NCBI GenBank assembly: GCA_963666935.1
Contig: OY762936.1
Location: forward strand, 682,001 to 746,000
Direction: 5' to 3'
DNA from: G963666935 sp963666935
GTDB taxonomy: Bacteria; Bacillota; Clostridia; Christensenellales; CAG-138
Length of the DNA: 64,000 nucleotides
Shown here: piece after piece, positions 34,217-43,152 of the stretch
How positions within the stretch are numbered: the stretch's first letter is position 1
Layout of the letters: every line of letters starts with the position of its first letter
Made by a program: the position numbers and the translations under genes
The notes under the pieces: generated by a model
Told to the model about the DNA's origin: nothing
The model's input: only the letters and a program-made list of their open reading frames with translations
Database searches by the model: none

Positions 34217-35019
34217 AAATATCCGATGCGGATTTTATCCGTCTTCGAGACTTCATGTACAACAAGTTCGGCATCAATCTGGCACAAAAGCGAACGCTGA
34301 TTGAAGGCAGGCTCAACATGATGCTCAATCAGCGCGGCTATACGGACTTTGGCCCCTATATCGACGATGTCATGCGGGATACCACGGGCAGGGAGGTTTC
34401 CCTTCTGGTATCCAAGCTCACTACGAATTTTACCTTCTTTTTACGGGAGGAGGGGCATTATAGCTTCCTGACTAAAAGCGTTTTTCCCCTTTGGAAGAGC
34501 GACCGGCTTGGAGAAAGCCGGAAGATTTGGAGTGCTGCCTGTTCCTCAGGAGAAGAACCCTATTCGCTGGCTATGGTGGCTTCCGAATTCTTTAAACTTC
34601 AATCTCCGCGCATTAAGATTGATGCGTCCGATATTTCTCAACACGTGTTGGATGCAGCCAAAGCTGGGATTTACAATACCGAACGGATATCCAAGCTCCC
34701 CCCAGAATGGGTCGCGCGATATTTTACAAAGCGGGATGATGACGAATATATCGTTAAACCTGGTCTGAAATCCATGATTCAATATAAGTATTTCAATCTG
34801 AACGATCCTATATACTGGCCATCGCATACATATGACATTATTTTTTGCCGGAATGTAATGATCTATTTCGACCGGGAGACCAGACAAGCTCTTTCTCAAC
34901 GCCTTTACAAGGCGCTTAAACCCGGAGGATACTTGATTATTGGTATGTCCGAAACACTAGTGAGTCTAAACACAGAATTTAAATACGTACAACCGTCCAT
35001 CTACAAGTGTGAGGCGTAA
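34213..35019 (+). CDS. cheR: Chemoreceptor methyltransferase CheR
   Basis: A 268-residue S-adenosylmethionine-dependent methyltransferase that methylates receptor glutamates. The N-terminal helical domain (FIRLRDFMYNKFGINLAQKR) and the SAM-binding core (IWSAACSSGEEPYSLAMVAS; DIIFCRNVMIYFDRETRQAL) are complete. Together with the CheB at 24029 it forms the adaptation system. Confidence 0.95.
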   Translation: MKISDADFIRLRDFMYNKFGINLAQKRTLIEGRLNMMLNQRGYTDFGPYIDDVMRDTTGREVSLLVSKLTTNFTFFLREEGHYSFLTKSVFPLWKSDRLGESRKIWSAACSSGEEPYSLAMVASEFFKLQSPRIKIDASDISQHVLDAAKAGIYNTERISKLPPEWVARYFTKRDDDEYIVKPGLKSMIQYKYFNLNDPIYWPSHTYDIIFCRNVMIYFDRETRQALSQRLYKALKPGGYLIIGMSETLVSLNTEFKYVQPSIYKCEA

Positions 35020-35056
35020 ACACCCATGGAACGTATATTAAACTGGAGGAATTATA

Positions 35057-35413
35057 ATGAAACGGGTTCTAATCGTGGACGATGCGGCATTTATGCGCAT
35101 TTCCATCCGCAACATCATATCAAAGAATGGCTTTGAGGTGGCGGGTGAAGCCGAAAATGGCGCCGTTGCGGTACAAAAATTTACGGAGCTGCGGCCTGAT
35201 GTTGTCACCATGGATATTACCATGCCGGAGATGAACGGTCTGGATGCGCTTAAGGCGATCCGCCAGATTGATTCGGGGGCAGCTGTCATTATGGTTTCCG
35301 CGTTGGGTCAGGAGTCTATGGTGCGGGAAGCAGTTCTTGCGGGCGCTAAGGGGTTTGTGGTGAAGCCCTTTAAAGAGGACGCAATTGCGACAGCATTGAC
35401 GAAGCTGGGTTGA
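35057..35413 (+). CDS. cheY: Chemotaxis response regulator CheY, first copy
   Basis: A 118-residue single receiver domain (VLIVDDAAFMRISIRNIISK; phospho-site D54 in VTMDITMPEMNG; conserved K in VVKPF). It ends the fliD operon. It is about 70% identical to the minus-strand CheY at 37683, with cheA between them. Its substrate is CheA; targets are FliM and FliY. Confidence 0.93.
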   Translation: MKRVLIVDDAAFMRISIRNIISKNGFEVAGEAENGAVAVQKFTELRPDVVTMDITMPEMNGLDALKAIRQIDSGAAVIMVSALGQESMVREAVLAGAKGFVVKPFKEDAIATALTKLG

Positions 35414-35450
35414 CAAAGGGACGAAAGCTTAAATCTGTTTACGAATTTAA

Positions 35451-35488
35451 CAGTGCGGCGCACAACGGGATGTGCGCCGCACTGTTTT
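35451..35488. terminator. Bidirectional terminator between cheY and cheA
   Basis: A perfect 14-bp stem (35451-35464 with 35471-35484) around a 6-nt loop, followed by TTTT on the plus strand and TTAAATT on the minus strand. It ends the fliD-cheY operon and the convergent cheY-cheA operon. Confidence 0.88.
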
Positions 35489-35506
35489 ATCAAATGGGAA
35501 TACCGG

Positions 35507-37597
35507 TCAGCAGGCTGTGCTGCGGGTCAGGCTGCCTGAATCCAAAATGAGGCTGACCGAGCCGTTGCCCAATATGGTGCAGCCGGAGATGTGAGGCACA
35601 CGCCCCATCATGCGGGAGAGGAAGCTTGGAAGGGGCTTAATAACCGCTTGCTGTTCACCCACGATCTGGTCTACAAACAGACACACGCTTCCGCGGTCAC
35701 TCTCCACCAATACCATAATACCTTCCTGAAGATCCTGCTTAGCATTGGGTATGCCAAAAAGCTGGTGCAGCCGACGAACCAAGAAGCATTTTCCTCTGAT
35801 AATGATATTTTCGGTGCCATCCGGCGCTACAATCAAATCCTTGTTTTTCAGCTCAAAGGATTCACGGATATTTAAAATCGGAATGATATAATGCTCCTCG
35901 CCGACTTGCACGTCCATGCCGTCGACAATGGCCAATGTGAGGGGAATCTGCATGGTAAAAGTTGTGCCTTTTCCGGGGTCGCTGTCGATAGCTAAAGTCC
36001 CGCCCATCTTTTCCACATTGGAGTTTACCACATCCATGCCAACGCCCCGGCCTGAGAATTCAGTAACTTGGTCATTGGTGGAAAAGCCCGGAAGCAAAAT
36101 GTAATTGAATGCTTCGCGGTCGCTGATTTCGTCTTCGTTCTTTTGAGCGATCCCTTTCTCTTGGGCTTTTTTTATGAGTTTTTCCCGGTCCAAACCCCGG
36201 CCGTCATCCGAAACAGTGATGACTACATCGCCGCCGGTGTTGCGGGCTTCCAAGATGATGGTGCCTACTGCGGGCTTGTCCAGGGCTAAACGTTCCTCCG
36301 TTGTTTCCAACCCATGATCCATACTGTTGCGAATCATGTGCATGAGGGGATCCGATAGAGTTTCAAGCACATTTTTATCTACTTCGGTTTGCTCGCCCCG
36401 AAGTATGAGCTGTGCTTCTTTTCCGGTTTTAATGCTCATATCACGCACGATGCGCTGCATTTTATGGAAAGTGGAAGAAATGGGAACCATACGGATGGAC
36501 ATGACGACATCCTGCAGTTCACCGGTGAGTTGGCGCAGGCGGCGAGACTGCTTATCAAAGGATTCAATATGCAGATCCAGGATTTGGGGGTGCTTAACTA
36601 CCATGGACTCTGTGGTAACGATTTCACCTACCAGATCCATAAGTCGATCCACTTTCCCCACGTTAACACTCAGAAAATTCTGTGTGATGCTTTTGGATGC
36701 GCCGTTTGCCGAGTCCTTAGCCTCCTGTTGCGGCGCGGTTATCTTCGTCGGGCTCTTCTGGACCGCATCCGAAGCAGCCTGAGACGTGGGTTCTTGCGCG
36801 GAGGCGGAGAAATGAGGCAGGGCTTCCTCCAAAGACAGCTCGGAAAACTCAAGGTGCTGCAAAAACATCGTATCTGCCAAACGTGATTCAATCTCTTGGC
36901 TTGGGCAAGGGGATTCGAGATAGAGTAAAAAGCCGTTGGCTACGATGGCTTCATCACAATTTATATTTAGGTTTTTAGGCTCGTGAGCGATGCGCGTATA
37001 GAGACCATCCAGAGAATTCACTACAGCGAAGGCCCGAACGCTTTCCATGGCGCAGCCGGTAATAAAAAATAACCGCGCCTTATAATAATGTGAAGCACTA
37101 TCCTTGTGACTCTGAGGGACGTAAGGTTCTACCTTCTCGGAAGAGTGCGGACTTTCCGGCGTCGATTCCGGTGGCAACGCATTGCTTCCCTGCCCGCCGG
37201 AAATCAAGTGCAGCAAATCCATAGCCCGGTCATGAAGAGAGCTGATCTCTCCATCTGGCAGGAAGCCTTCCTGAACTTTGGAGACTTCGACTTTTATGAA
37301 GTCGATGCACTCCAAAACCAGACTGATAATCAATTCCCACGCTTCCCTGGGCGTATCCAAGTTCTGCCGAAGCGCTGCAAACATATCCTCCATGCTATGG
37401 GAAAGCTGGGTGAGCCCTTCATACCCCATCATGGCGGAAGAACCTTTAATGGTATGCATTACGCGGAATATTTCATCAATGTCTGCTTTTTTTAGTGCAG
37501 CGCTCTTTTCACTGTTCAGGAGCATTTCCTCCAGCTGCTCCAACAGCTGCGTGTTTTCGTAGATGTATACTTCTGTCAGAGAATCACTGGTGCTCAT
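35507..37597 (-). CDS. cheA: Chemotaxis histidine kinase CheA
   Basis: A 696-residue CheA with all five domains. P1 has the phosphorylated H48 (FRVMHTIKGSSAMMG). P2 is the CheY/CheB-docking region (~165-260). P3 is the dimerisation helix region (NVGKVDRLMDLVGEIV). P4 is the ATPase (HMIRNSMDHGLETTEERLAL; ISVSDDGRGLD-type G1 box; FSGRGVGMDVV). P5 is CheW-like. It lies downstream of the second cheY on the same strand. Confidence 0.95.
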   Translation of the reverse strand: MSTSDSLTEVYIYENTQLLEQLEEMLLNSEKSAALKKADIDEIFRVMHTIKGSSAMMGYEGLTQLSHSMEDMFAALRQNLDTPREAWELIISLVLECIDFIKVEVSKVQEGFLPDGEISSLHDRAMDLLHLISGGQGSNALPPESTPESPHSSEKVEPYVPQSHKDSASHYYKARLFFITGCAMESVRAFAVVNSLDGLYTRIAHEPKNLNINCDEAIVANGFLLYLESPCPSQEIESRLADTMFLQHLEFSELSLEEALPHFSASAQEPTSQAASDAVQKSPTKITAPQQEAKDSANGASKSITQNFLSVNVGKVDRLMDLVGEIVTTESMVVKHPQILDLHIESFDKQSRRLRQLTGELQDVVMSIRMVPISSTFHKMQRIVRDMSIKTGKEAQLILRGEQTEVDKNVLETLSDPLMHMIRNSMDHGLETTEERLALDKPAVGTIILEARNTGGDVVITVSDDGRGLDREKLIKKAQEKGIAQKNEDEISDREAFNYILLPGFSTNDQVTEFSGRGVGMDVVNSNVEKMGGTLAIDSDPGKGTTFTMQIPLTLAIVDGMDVQVGEEHYIIPILNIRESFELKNKDLIVAPDGTENIIIRGKCFLVRRLHQLFGIPNAKQDLQEGIMVLVESDRGSVCLFVDQIVGEQQAVIKPLPSFLSRMMGRVPHISGCTILGNGSVSLILDSGSLTRSTAC

Positions 37598-37682
37598 ATC
37601 ATTACTCCTTTGTGACCCAATATTCTAATTTTCCAAAGCGCCGGGGGGCGCTGTTAAACGTTTTATGCAGCGCGCAGGGAAC

Positions 37683-38045
37683 TCATTGGCTTATTAATTT
37701 GCGGAGAGTTTCCACGATGATCTCTTCCTTATATGGCTTTACAATAAATCCCTTGGCTCCGTTCATTACGGCCTCGCGTACCATGGCTTCCTGACCCAAG
37801 GCGGAAACCATAACAACCTGAGCATTCAGATCTATCTTGCGGATTTCTCGCAGGGCGTCGAGGCCACTCATTTCCGGCATGGTGATATCCATGGTGACCA
37901 TATCCGGCTTTACTTCGGCGTATCTTTGCACAGCGACAGCGCCATTTTCTGCCTCGCATGCTACGTCAAATCCATTCTTAATCAAGATGTTCCGTATGGA
38001 AACGCGCATAAATGCTGCGTCATCTACAATCATAACTCTGGGCAT
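37683..38045 (-). CDS. cheY: Chemotaxis response regulator CheY, second copy
   Basis: A 120-residue receiver domain with VMIVDDAAFMRVSIRNILIK, the acceptor D54 in VTMDITMPEMSG and the KPYKEE switch region. It precedes cheA with an 85-nt gap and is transcribed with it. Most differences from the first copy are conservative, so this looks like a fairly recent duplication. Confidence 0.93.
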   Translation of the reverse strand: MPRVMIVDDAAFMRVSIRNILIKNGFDVACEAENGAVAVQRYAEVKPDMVTMDITMPEMSGLDALREIRKIDLNAQVVMVSALGQEAMVREAVMNGAKGFIVKPYKEEIIVETLRKLISQ

Positions 38046-38122
38046 TCTTCAAGTCCTTTCCTCTACGCCGCCAAAGGCCGGCAATATTTTGGCTTTTATA
38101 ATGGTATAAGACTACATTTACT

Positions 38123-38149
38123 ATATCGACAAAAAATTCTGCGCCATTA
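38123..38149 (-). promoter_or_regulatory. Candidate sigma-28 promoter of the cheY-cheA operon
   Basis: Read on the minus strand: TAAT, 15 nt, GTCGATAT, about 75 nt before the cheY start. Confidence 0.6.
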
Positions 38150-38205
38150 GAGGATTGAATATTTTTCAATCATTATTTCTATTATTCGTACTGAAACAGC
38201 ACATA

Positions 38206-38232
38206 TAAACTTTTGTTGAAAACTGACGATAT
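38206..38232 (+). promoter_or_regulatory. Candidate sigma-28 promoter of the chemoreceptor gene
   Basis: TAAA, 15 nt, GACGATAT. This is the best match to the Bacillus sigma-D consensus in the window, about 90 nt before the receptor start. Confidence 0.7.
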
Positions 38233-38322
38233 TACTTTCAAAGAGATTCTGCAGGCAAATTGGGCAGTAAATTTTATTGGGGCCTGCTTTTGAAAACAAT
38301 AGAGGGGATAGGAAGGAAAACC

Positions 38323-40014
38323 ATGAAAAACTTAAAGGTTCGCGTCAAGTTGATCATCACTTTCGTCATCATAATGGCTCTGTTTGCTTTGTCCGTGGGA
38401 GCAAGTGTATATACGTTATCCTCCTTGGCAAAGGAAGTCGATGTTTTATGCAACGGATCATATGCGGCATACACACAGGCATTCATTGCCCAGCAGAAAT
38501 TTTTAGAGACACAAAATAATATGATGCTCAAGATAAACGGCGCCAGTTCGTATACACTGAAAAGTTATGTGCAGCTTGCCGATGAATCGGCACAAGCCCT
38601 CCGTGATGCCCTCAACACCCTTAAGGAAAATCCGCAGTCGGATAAAGAGACTGTGGAAAATGTGCTGGCTTTGTTGGATGATATGAAAGCTACTAGGGAA
38701 CAGATTATGTCCAAAGCGAGTACGGGAAATTCGACCACGGCGCTTTTGGACTATTTGAAGATATACGTGCCTAAAGTAGAAGAAGCGAGCACCCAGCTGG
38801 AACAGATTAAAGTAAAAGCGCAGGAGATGAGCGCGAAAACCATGGAGGGTGTGAGCGAAAGCCAAAAGCAAGCCTTAATCATTCAAGGGGGCATTGCTGC
38901 TATATGCCTTGTTATTACGGTTTTGCTATGCGTGATCATTATTCGCAATATTACGATCCCGATCAATGAAATCAAAAGGGTGGCTGCACAGATGGCGGAA
39001 GGATCCCTGAGAGCGGATATCAAGTACCGCTCCAAGGATGAGTTGGGAGATTTAGCGCACAGCTTTCGGACAGTGGCCGAGACGCTGGATAGCTATGTGA
39101 GCGATATCTCACGTGTGATGGAGTCGTTTGAATCGGGAGACCTGACCACAGCGCCAAGCGTAGAATTCAAAGGCGATTTCATCCCAATGGCGCAAAGCAT
39201 CACCAATGTTGTAGAAGCCCTCAATTCCATACTTACCCGGATCAAGCACGTAGCGGTTCAGGTCGCCAGCGAATCGAATCAGGTGGCCGGCAACTCCCAG
39301 CAAATGGCGCAGGGCGCTACGGAACAAGCCAGCGCCGTGCAGGAACTCGCAGCATCCATTAATCAAATTTCCGAACAGGTCCACAGTACCGCTGATATCT
39401 CCAAGGAGCTTGATGTGCGGGCCAGCGATGTGGGGGCTACCGTTACCCGGAGCGACGAACAGATGCAGGAAATGATCCGTGCAATGACCGAGATTAGCCA
39501 TAGTTCCAGCGAAATCGGCAAAATCATCAAAACCATACAGGATATCGCTTTTCAAACCAATATTTTGGCGCTTAATGCCGCAGTTGAAGCTGCTCGGGCA
39601 GGGGAGGCCGGCAAGGGATTTGCCGTTGTAGCAGACGAGGTTCGGAATCTTGCGACCAAGAGCGACGAAGCCGCCAAGAGCACGACTTCTCTGATTGAAA
39701 GCACCATCGGTGCTGTACAGAACGGTACCCAGATTGCCAGTGCGACTGCCACATCTTTGCGACAGGTGGTGTCTGAGACACAGATCATCATTAAGAGTAT
39801 TGGAAAGATATCCCAAGCGTCCGGAGAACAGTCTGAGGCAATTGCCCAGGTTACCCAAGGCGTAGACCAAATTTCTGCGGTGGTACAGACCAACTCGGCA
39901 ACTGCCGAGGAAAGCGCGGCGACCAGCGAAGAACTCTCCGCCCAGGCGAAGACACTGGATGAACTGCTCTCCAGCTTTAAGTTGGAGAATCAGGATGAGG
40001 AAGAAGCGGAATAA
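38323..40014 (+). CDS. Methyl-accepting chemotaxis protein
   Basis: A 563-residue receptor. Membrane helices at ~8-32 and ~185-210 bracket a helical sensor of about 150 residues with no named ligand-binding family recognised. A HAMP domain follows, then a long signalling hairpin whose tip [20 protein letters not shown] is canonical. There is no C-terminal CheR-binding pentapeptide. ATG 38323 is chosen for its AGGAAGGA site. It is the only receptor in the window. Confidence 0.93.
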   Translation: MKNLKVRVKLIITFVIIMALFALSVGASVYTLSSLAKEVDVLCNGSYAAYTQAFIAQQKFLETQNNMMLKINGASSYTLKSYVQLADESAQALRDALNTLKENPQSDKETVENVLALLDDMKATREQIMSKASTGNSTTALLDYLKIYVPKVEEASTQLEQIKVKAQEMSAKTMEGVSESQKQALIIQGGIAAICLVITVLLCVIIIRNITIPINEIKRVAAQMAEGSLRADIKYRSKDELGDLAHSFRTVAETLDSYVSDISRVMESFESGDLTTAPSVEFKGDFIPMAQSITNVVEALNSILTRIKHVAVQVASESNQVAGNSQQMAQGATEQASAVQELAASINQISEQVHSTADISKELDVRASDVGATVTRSDEQMQEMIRAMTEISHSSSEIGKIIKTIQDIAFQTNILALNAAVEAARAGEAGKGFAVVADEVRNLATKSDEAAKSTTSLIESTIGAVQNGTQIASATATSLRQVVSETQIIIKSIGKISQASGEQSEAIAQVTQGVDQISAVVQTNSATAEESAATSEELSAQAKTLDELLSSFKLENQDEEEAE

Positions 40015-40063
40015 ACGAAAACCGGCAGTCAGATGCCTCTTGAATTGTTGCATTGGGCTCAGG

Positions 40064-40097
40064 GTAAGGCCTTCGCCGCTGACAGCGAAGGCCTTAC
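40064..40097. terminator. Hairpin after the chemoreceptor gene
   Basis: A perfect 13-bp stem (GTAAGGCCTTCGC) with an 8-nt loop. No T-tract follows, so it may be a weak terminator or an mRNA-stabilising hairpin. Confidence 0.55.
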
Positions 40098-40266
40098 TGG
40101 CTAAAACATAGTAGAATGAGCAATGCTTTCTCCGAATCGCAGCGGCAGATGGAAGTGTTGAAGGAGAAATTTCAAACTACGATTACTTCTTCAAATAGTG
40201 CTATAGTTTTTAAGGAAATATCACAAGAGCATAGCAGCACCAACTTATTAAGCTTGTGAGGAAAAA

Positions 40267-40923
40267 ATGGAATCGCCTACTCTTATACTTGAAGAAGGGG
40301 ACCTAGGTTCCCTTTCCGAAATTGTCACAACACACAATAACTTAATAGATTATGCTCGTATCCAGACGATTGGGGAGGGCATCTTGGAATTCAGACCTTG
40401 CCGGCCTGGTCAGGAATTACCGGAACTTTATTTTGGTATGCCTGTGAAGATAAACATACATAATTGCCGGATGGGTTTCAAGGTGCTTGGCGGTATCGTA
40501 TCCCGGTCGGGAAAAGAGCTATTGAAAGTATCCGGCTTAGAGATATTGGCGGCATCAGACAGGAGGCAGTTTCTGCGCATTAAAACCAATGCCGCAGGCG
40601 AGGTCTACCTGCTCAATGATGATATGGCCAAGGCTGATGGCCACTCGGTTCGCGTGAATATTGAGGATATCGGATTGGAAGGGCTCCAGTTCTCTACGCC
40701 TATGGTGTATGTGCTCCATAGTAATATTCTCGTTATATTGCAGCTTTTTGAGCTTTCCCTAGAACTGCGGTGTGTCATTCGTCGAATTACAAAAGGAGAC
40801 GGAGAAGGCACTAGCTATTATTACGGTTGCCAGTATGTGACCCTCAATCAAGACGAAGAAGAGAAACTCTACAAAATGCTTTTGCGGCTACAGCAGGATC
40901 GGCGAGCCAAGCATAACCGCTAA
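40267..40923 (+). CDS. PilZ-domain c-di-GMP receptor, YcgR/YpfA-like
   Basis: A 218-residue protein with an N-terminal YcgR-N-type beta domain (~1-90) and a C-terminal PilZ domain. The c-di-GMP motif RRQFLR is intact. The second motif reads NIEDIGLEG, with Gly where many PilZ domains have Ser. YcgR-type proteins slow or stop the flagellar motor when c-di-GMP is high. It lies upstream of two c-di-GMP turnover genes, which supports that function. Confidence 0.83.
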   Translation: MESPTLILEEGDLGSLSEIVTTHNNLIDYARIQTIGEGILEFRPCRPGQELPELYFGMPVKINIHNCRMGFKVLGGIVSRSGKELLKVSGLEILAASDRRQFLRIKTNAAGEVYLLNDDMAKADGHSVRVNIEDIGLEGLQFSTPMVYVLHSNILVILQLFELSLELRCVIRRITKGDGEGTSYYYGCQYVTLNQDEEEKLYKMLLRLQQDRRAKHNR

Positions 40924-40984
40924 GTTTTTTGCTCATGTCTCATAGGCGGCGCGATGGATTTTCTTAACTCTTCGTTGAGGGGCG

Positions 40985-41011
40985 TTAAAAAATATGTAGA
41001 ATTGCCGATTA
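40985..41011 (+). promoter_or_regulatory. Candidate sigma-28 promoter of the GGDEF/HD-GYP gene
   Basis: TTAA, 15 nt, GCCGATTA, about 75 nt before the gene. The -10 keeps the GCCGAT core. Confidence 0.55.
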
Positions 41012-41087
41012 AATATATGATGATTGAAATGTAAAGCAAATACATAGAAAAAGCAAATACATACAAAATGGAGCTGTTGAGGAAAAT

Positions 41088-43082
41088 ATGACGAAACAAT
41101 TTTTGCAGGATTTGGTCAATCGCTTTTCATCTGCTTATGCCTGCTACAAAATAGTTTTCGATGATAAAGGGAATACTGAGGATTTCATAATCACTGACTT
41201 TAACCGTGCATTCGAAGAGATATCAGGACTGAATGAGAACAAACTTTCGGGCAAGAGCGCGACCGAAGCCCTCTCGTGGCTAAAAAACGACCATTATGAC
41301 TGGATTGGATTTTTTGAAAAGATAGCGATGAGCAATACGGGGCAGGAAAGCGTCTGCACGATCAAAATCTCGGGCCAGAAGTATAAGATGACGGCCTACT
41401 CACCCCAAAGGATGCATATTGTGACGCTTTTGGAGAGAGAAAGCGAAGACCGCATGAAAGCGTACACAATAGATTGTGATGCTCCGTTCCTACGGGGTTA
41501 CAAATCTCTTCCCCCCGTCCCTCGCGCAAAAAATACAAATAGACGGAAGACAGACATTTTTTCTTCACTTGCGCCATGCGAGGAAACCCATGGCTTTTCT
41601 GATATTTTGGGATCTGCAAAACGCGAGAATGATATCAATGATTTGTACCGGCAAAGCGAATTTTTAAGAACCATTTTTGAGTCTATCGGTGACGGTGTAA
41701 TCGCTGTAGACCGGGAAGGCCTAATTACTCTGTTGAACAAATCTGCGCAGGAGATTACCGGCTGGATAAATGAGGAGGTGCGAGGGAGAAAGTTTATTGA
41801 CATATTCAAGTTTATGAGTGAAGAAACCAGAAAGCCGTTGGAGGATCCATTTGCTGAAGTGATGCGAACAGGAAAGGTAATCAGCCTTTCCAACCGGGCA
41901 GGCTTGATCAATAAACAGGGGTGTTTTGTGCCGGTAGCCCACAGTGTGGCTCCAATTCAAAATGAAAAAGGCGAGATCTTCGGCGTTGTGATGGTTTTGC
42001 GCGGTGCAGGCTATGACCTGGAGCAACAGGAGCATATTTTGGACTTGATTTATCATGATTTTCTTACGGGCCTCTATAACCGGAGGTTTCTTTCGGAAAA
42101 CATCGATCGCCTTGATACGCCGGAAAATTTGCCGCTTTCAGTTATAATTGGCGATGTGAACGGATTGAAGCTGACTAACGAAGCCCTCGGTCCAGCAGAG
42201 GGGGACAAACTTTTAATAAAAGTCGCAGAATCATTCCGGGAAAGCTGTCGCGCGGAAGATGTAATCATCCGTTGGGGAAGCGATGAGTTTTTGATCATTC
42301 TGCCTAAAACACCACTTGAGACGGTTCATGAAATCGCCGGGAAAATGCAGGATGCTTTTATAGAAAAAAGCGAGGCACCGCTACAGATTAGCGTTGCCCT
42401 TGGGTATGAGGTGAAGGAAAAGACGGAGCAAAACCTGGGCGACGTACTAAGCAAGGCAGAAAAATGGATGTATTATAAAAAGCTCCTTGAGGGGAAAAGC
42501 CACAGGAATGCCATCGTTAATACACTGCTTTCAATGCTCTGCGAAAACGACATCAGCACGGAAAAACATTCCAAAAGGCTGGGAACCTACTGCCATGGGA
42601 TCGGTAGGAAAATGGATTTATCTTGCGAAGAGCAATACGAGCTGTCCCTCCTTGCAATCCTTCATGACATCGGCAAGGTTGGAATCCGTAAAGATATACT
42701 CCAGAAGCCAGGAAGCCTTTCTTCCGAAGAGTGGAGGGAAATGCGACGGCATCCCGAAATCGGATATCGCATTATGCAGAATATGCCTGAGCTTTCCATT
42801 ATTTCTGAATATATATTATTACATCATGAGCGCTGGGACGGCAACGGGTATCCCAAGGGTTATAAGGGGGAAAAAATACCATTGCTATGCCGAATTATTT
42901 CTATAATTGACGCTTATGACGTCATGACTACTGGACGGGTGTATAAAAGGGCTCGTAGCAACAACGAGGCGATCACGGAACTTAAATTGCATGCCGGCAC
43001 GCAGTTTGATCCTCTAATCGTTGGACTGTTTACTGAAGTCTTGATGGAGGCGAAACAAGTATCCGTTCAATATGTAGTTTAG
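41088..43082 (+). CDS. PAS-PAS-GGDEF-HD-GYP signalling protein
   Basis: A 664-residue cytoplasmic protein. A first PAS-like domain (~5-110) is followed by a linker, a second PAS (~195-310: TIFESIGDGVIAVDREGLIT), a GGDEF domain (~320-470) and an HD-GYP domain (~475-655). The GGDEF signature reads WGSDEF, so synthase activity is doubtful. The HD-GYP signature is intact (LHDIGKVG, HHERWDGNGYPKG), indicating c-di-GMP hydrolysis. It could set c-di-GMP for the PilZ protein just upstream. The PAS ligand is unknown. Confidence 0.88.
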   Translation: MTKQFLQDLVNRFSSAYACYKIVFDDKGNTEDFIITDFNRAFEEISGLNENKLSGKSATEALSWLKNDHYDWIGFFEKIAMSNTGQESVCTIKISGQKYKMTAYSPQRMHIVTLLERESEDRMKAYTIDCDAPFLRGYKSLPPVPRAKNTNRRKTDIFSSLAPCEETHGFSDILGSAKRENDINDLYRQSEFLRTIFESIGDGVIAVDREGLITLLNKSAQEITGWINEEVRGRKFIDIFKFMSEETRKPLEDPFAEVMRTGKVISLSNRAGLINKQGCFVPVAHSVAPIQNEKGEIFGVVMVLRGAGYDLEQQEHILDLIYHDFLTGLYNRRFLSENIDRLDTPENLPLSVIIGDVNGLKLTNEALGPAEGDKLLIKVAESFRESCRAEDVIIRWGSDEFLIILPKTPLETVHEIAGKMQDAFIEKSEAPLQISVALGYEVKEKTEQNLGDVLSKAEKWMYYKKLLEGKSHRNAIVNTLLSMLCENDISTEKHSKRLGTYCHGIGRKMDLSCEEQYELSLLAILHDIGKVGIRKDILQKPGSLSSEEWREMRRHPEIGYRIMQNMPELSIISEYILLHHERWDGNGYPKGYKGEKIPLLCRIISIIDAYDVMTTGRVYKRARSNNEAITELKLHAGTQFDPLIVGLFTEVLMEAKQVSVQYVV

Positions 43083-43152
43083 TCGGGGTTTTCCCTGCTA
43101 AGACACCGGAAATTCTTCTAATAAAATAGATTCTCGGGAGGGGAAATGAGTA

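Noticed and set aside
36389..36886. Plus-strand open frame opposite cheA
   Set aside because: Antisense to the conserved CheA P2-P3 region and no ribosome site.
42200..42300. Active diguanylate cyclase site in the GGDEF domain
   Set aside because: The signature is GSDEF rather than GGDEF/GGEEF, so activity cannot be claimed.
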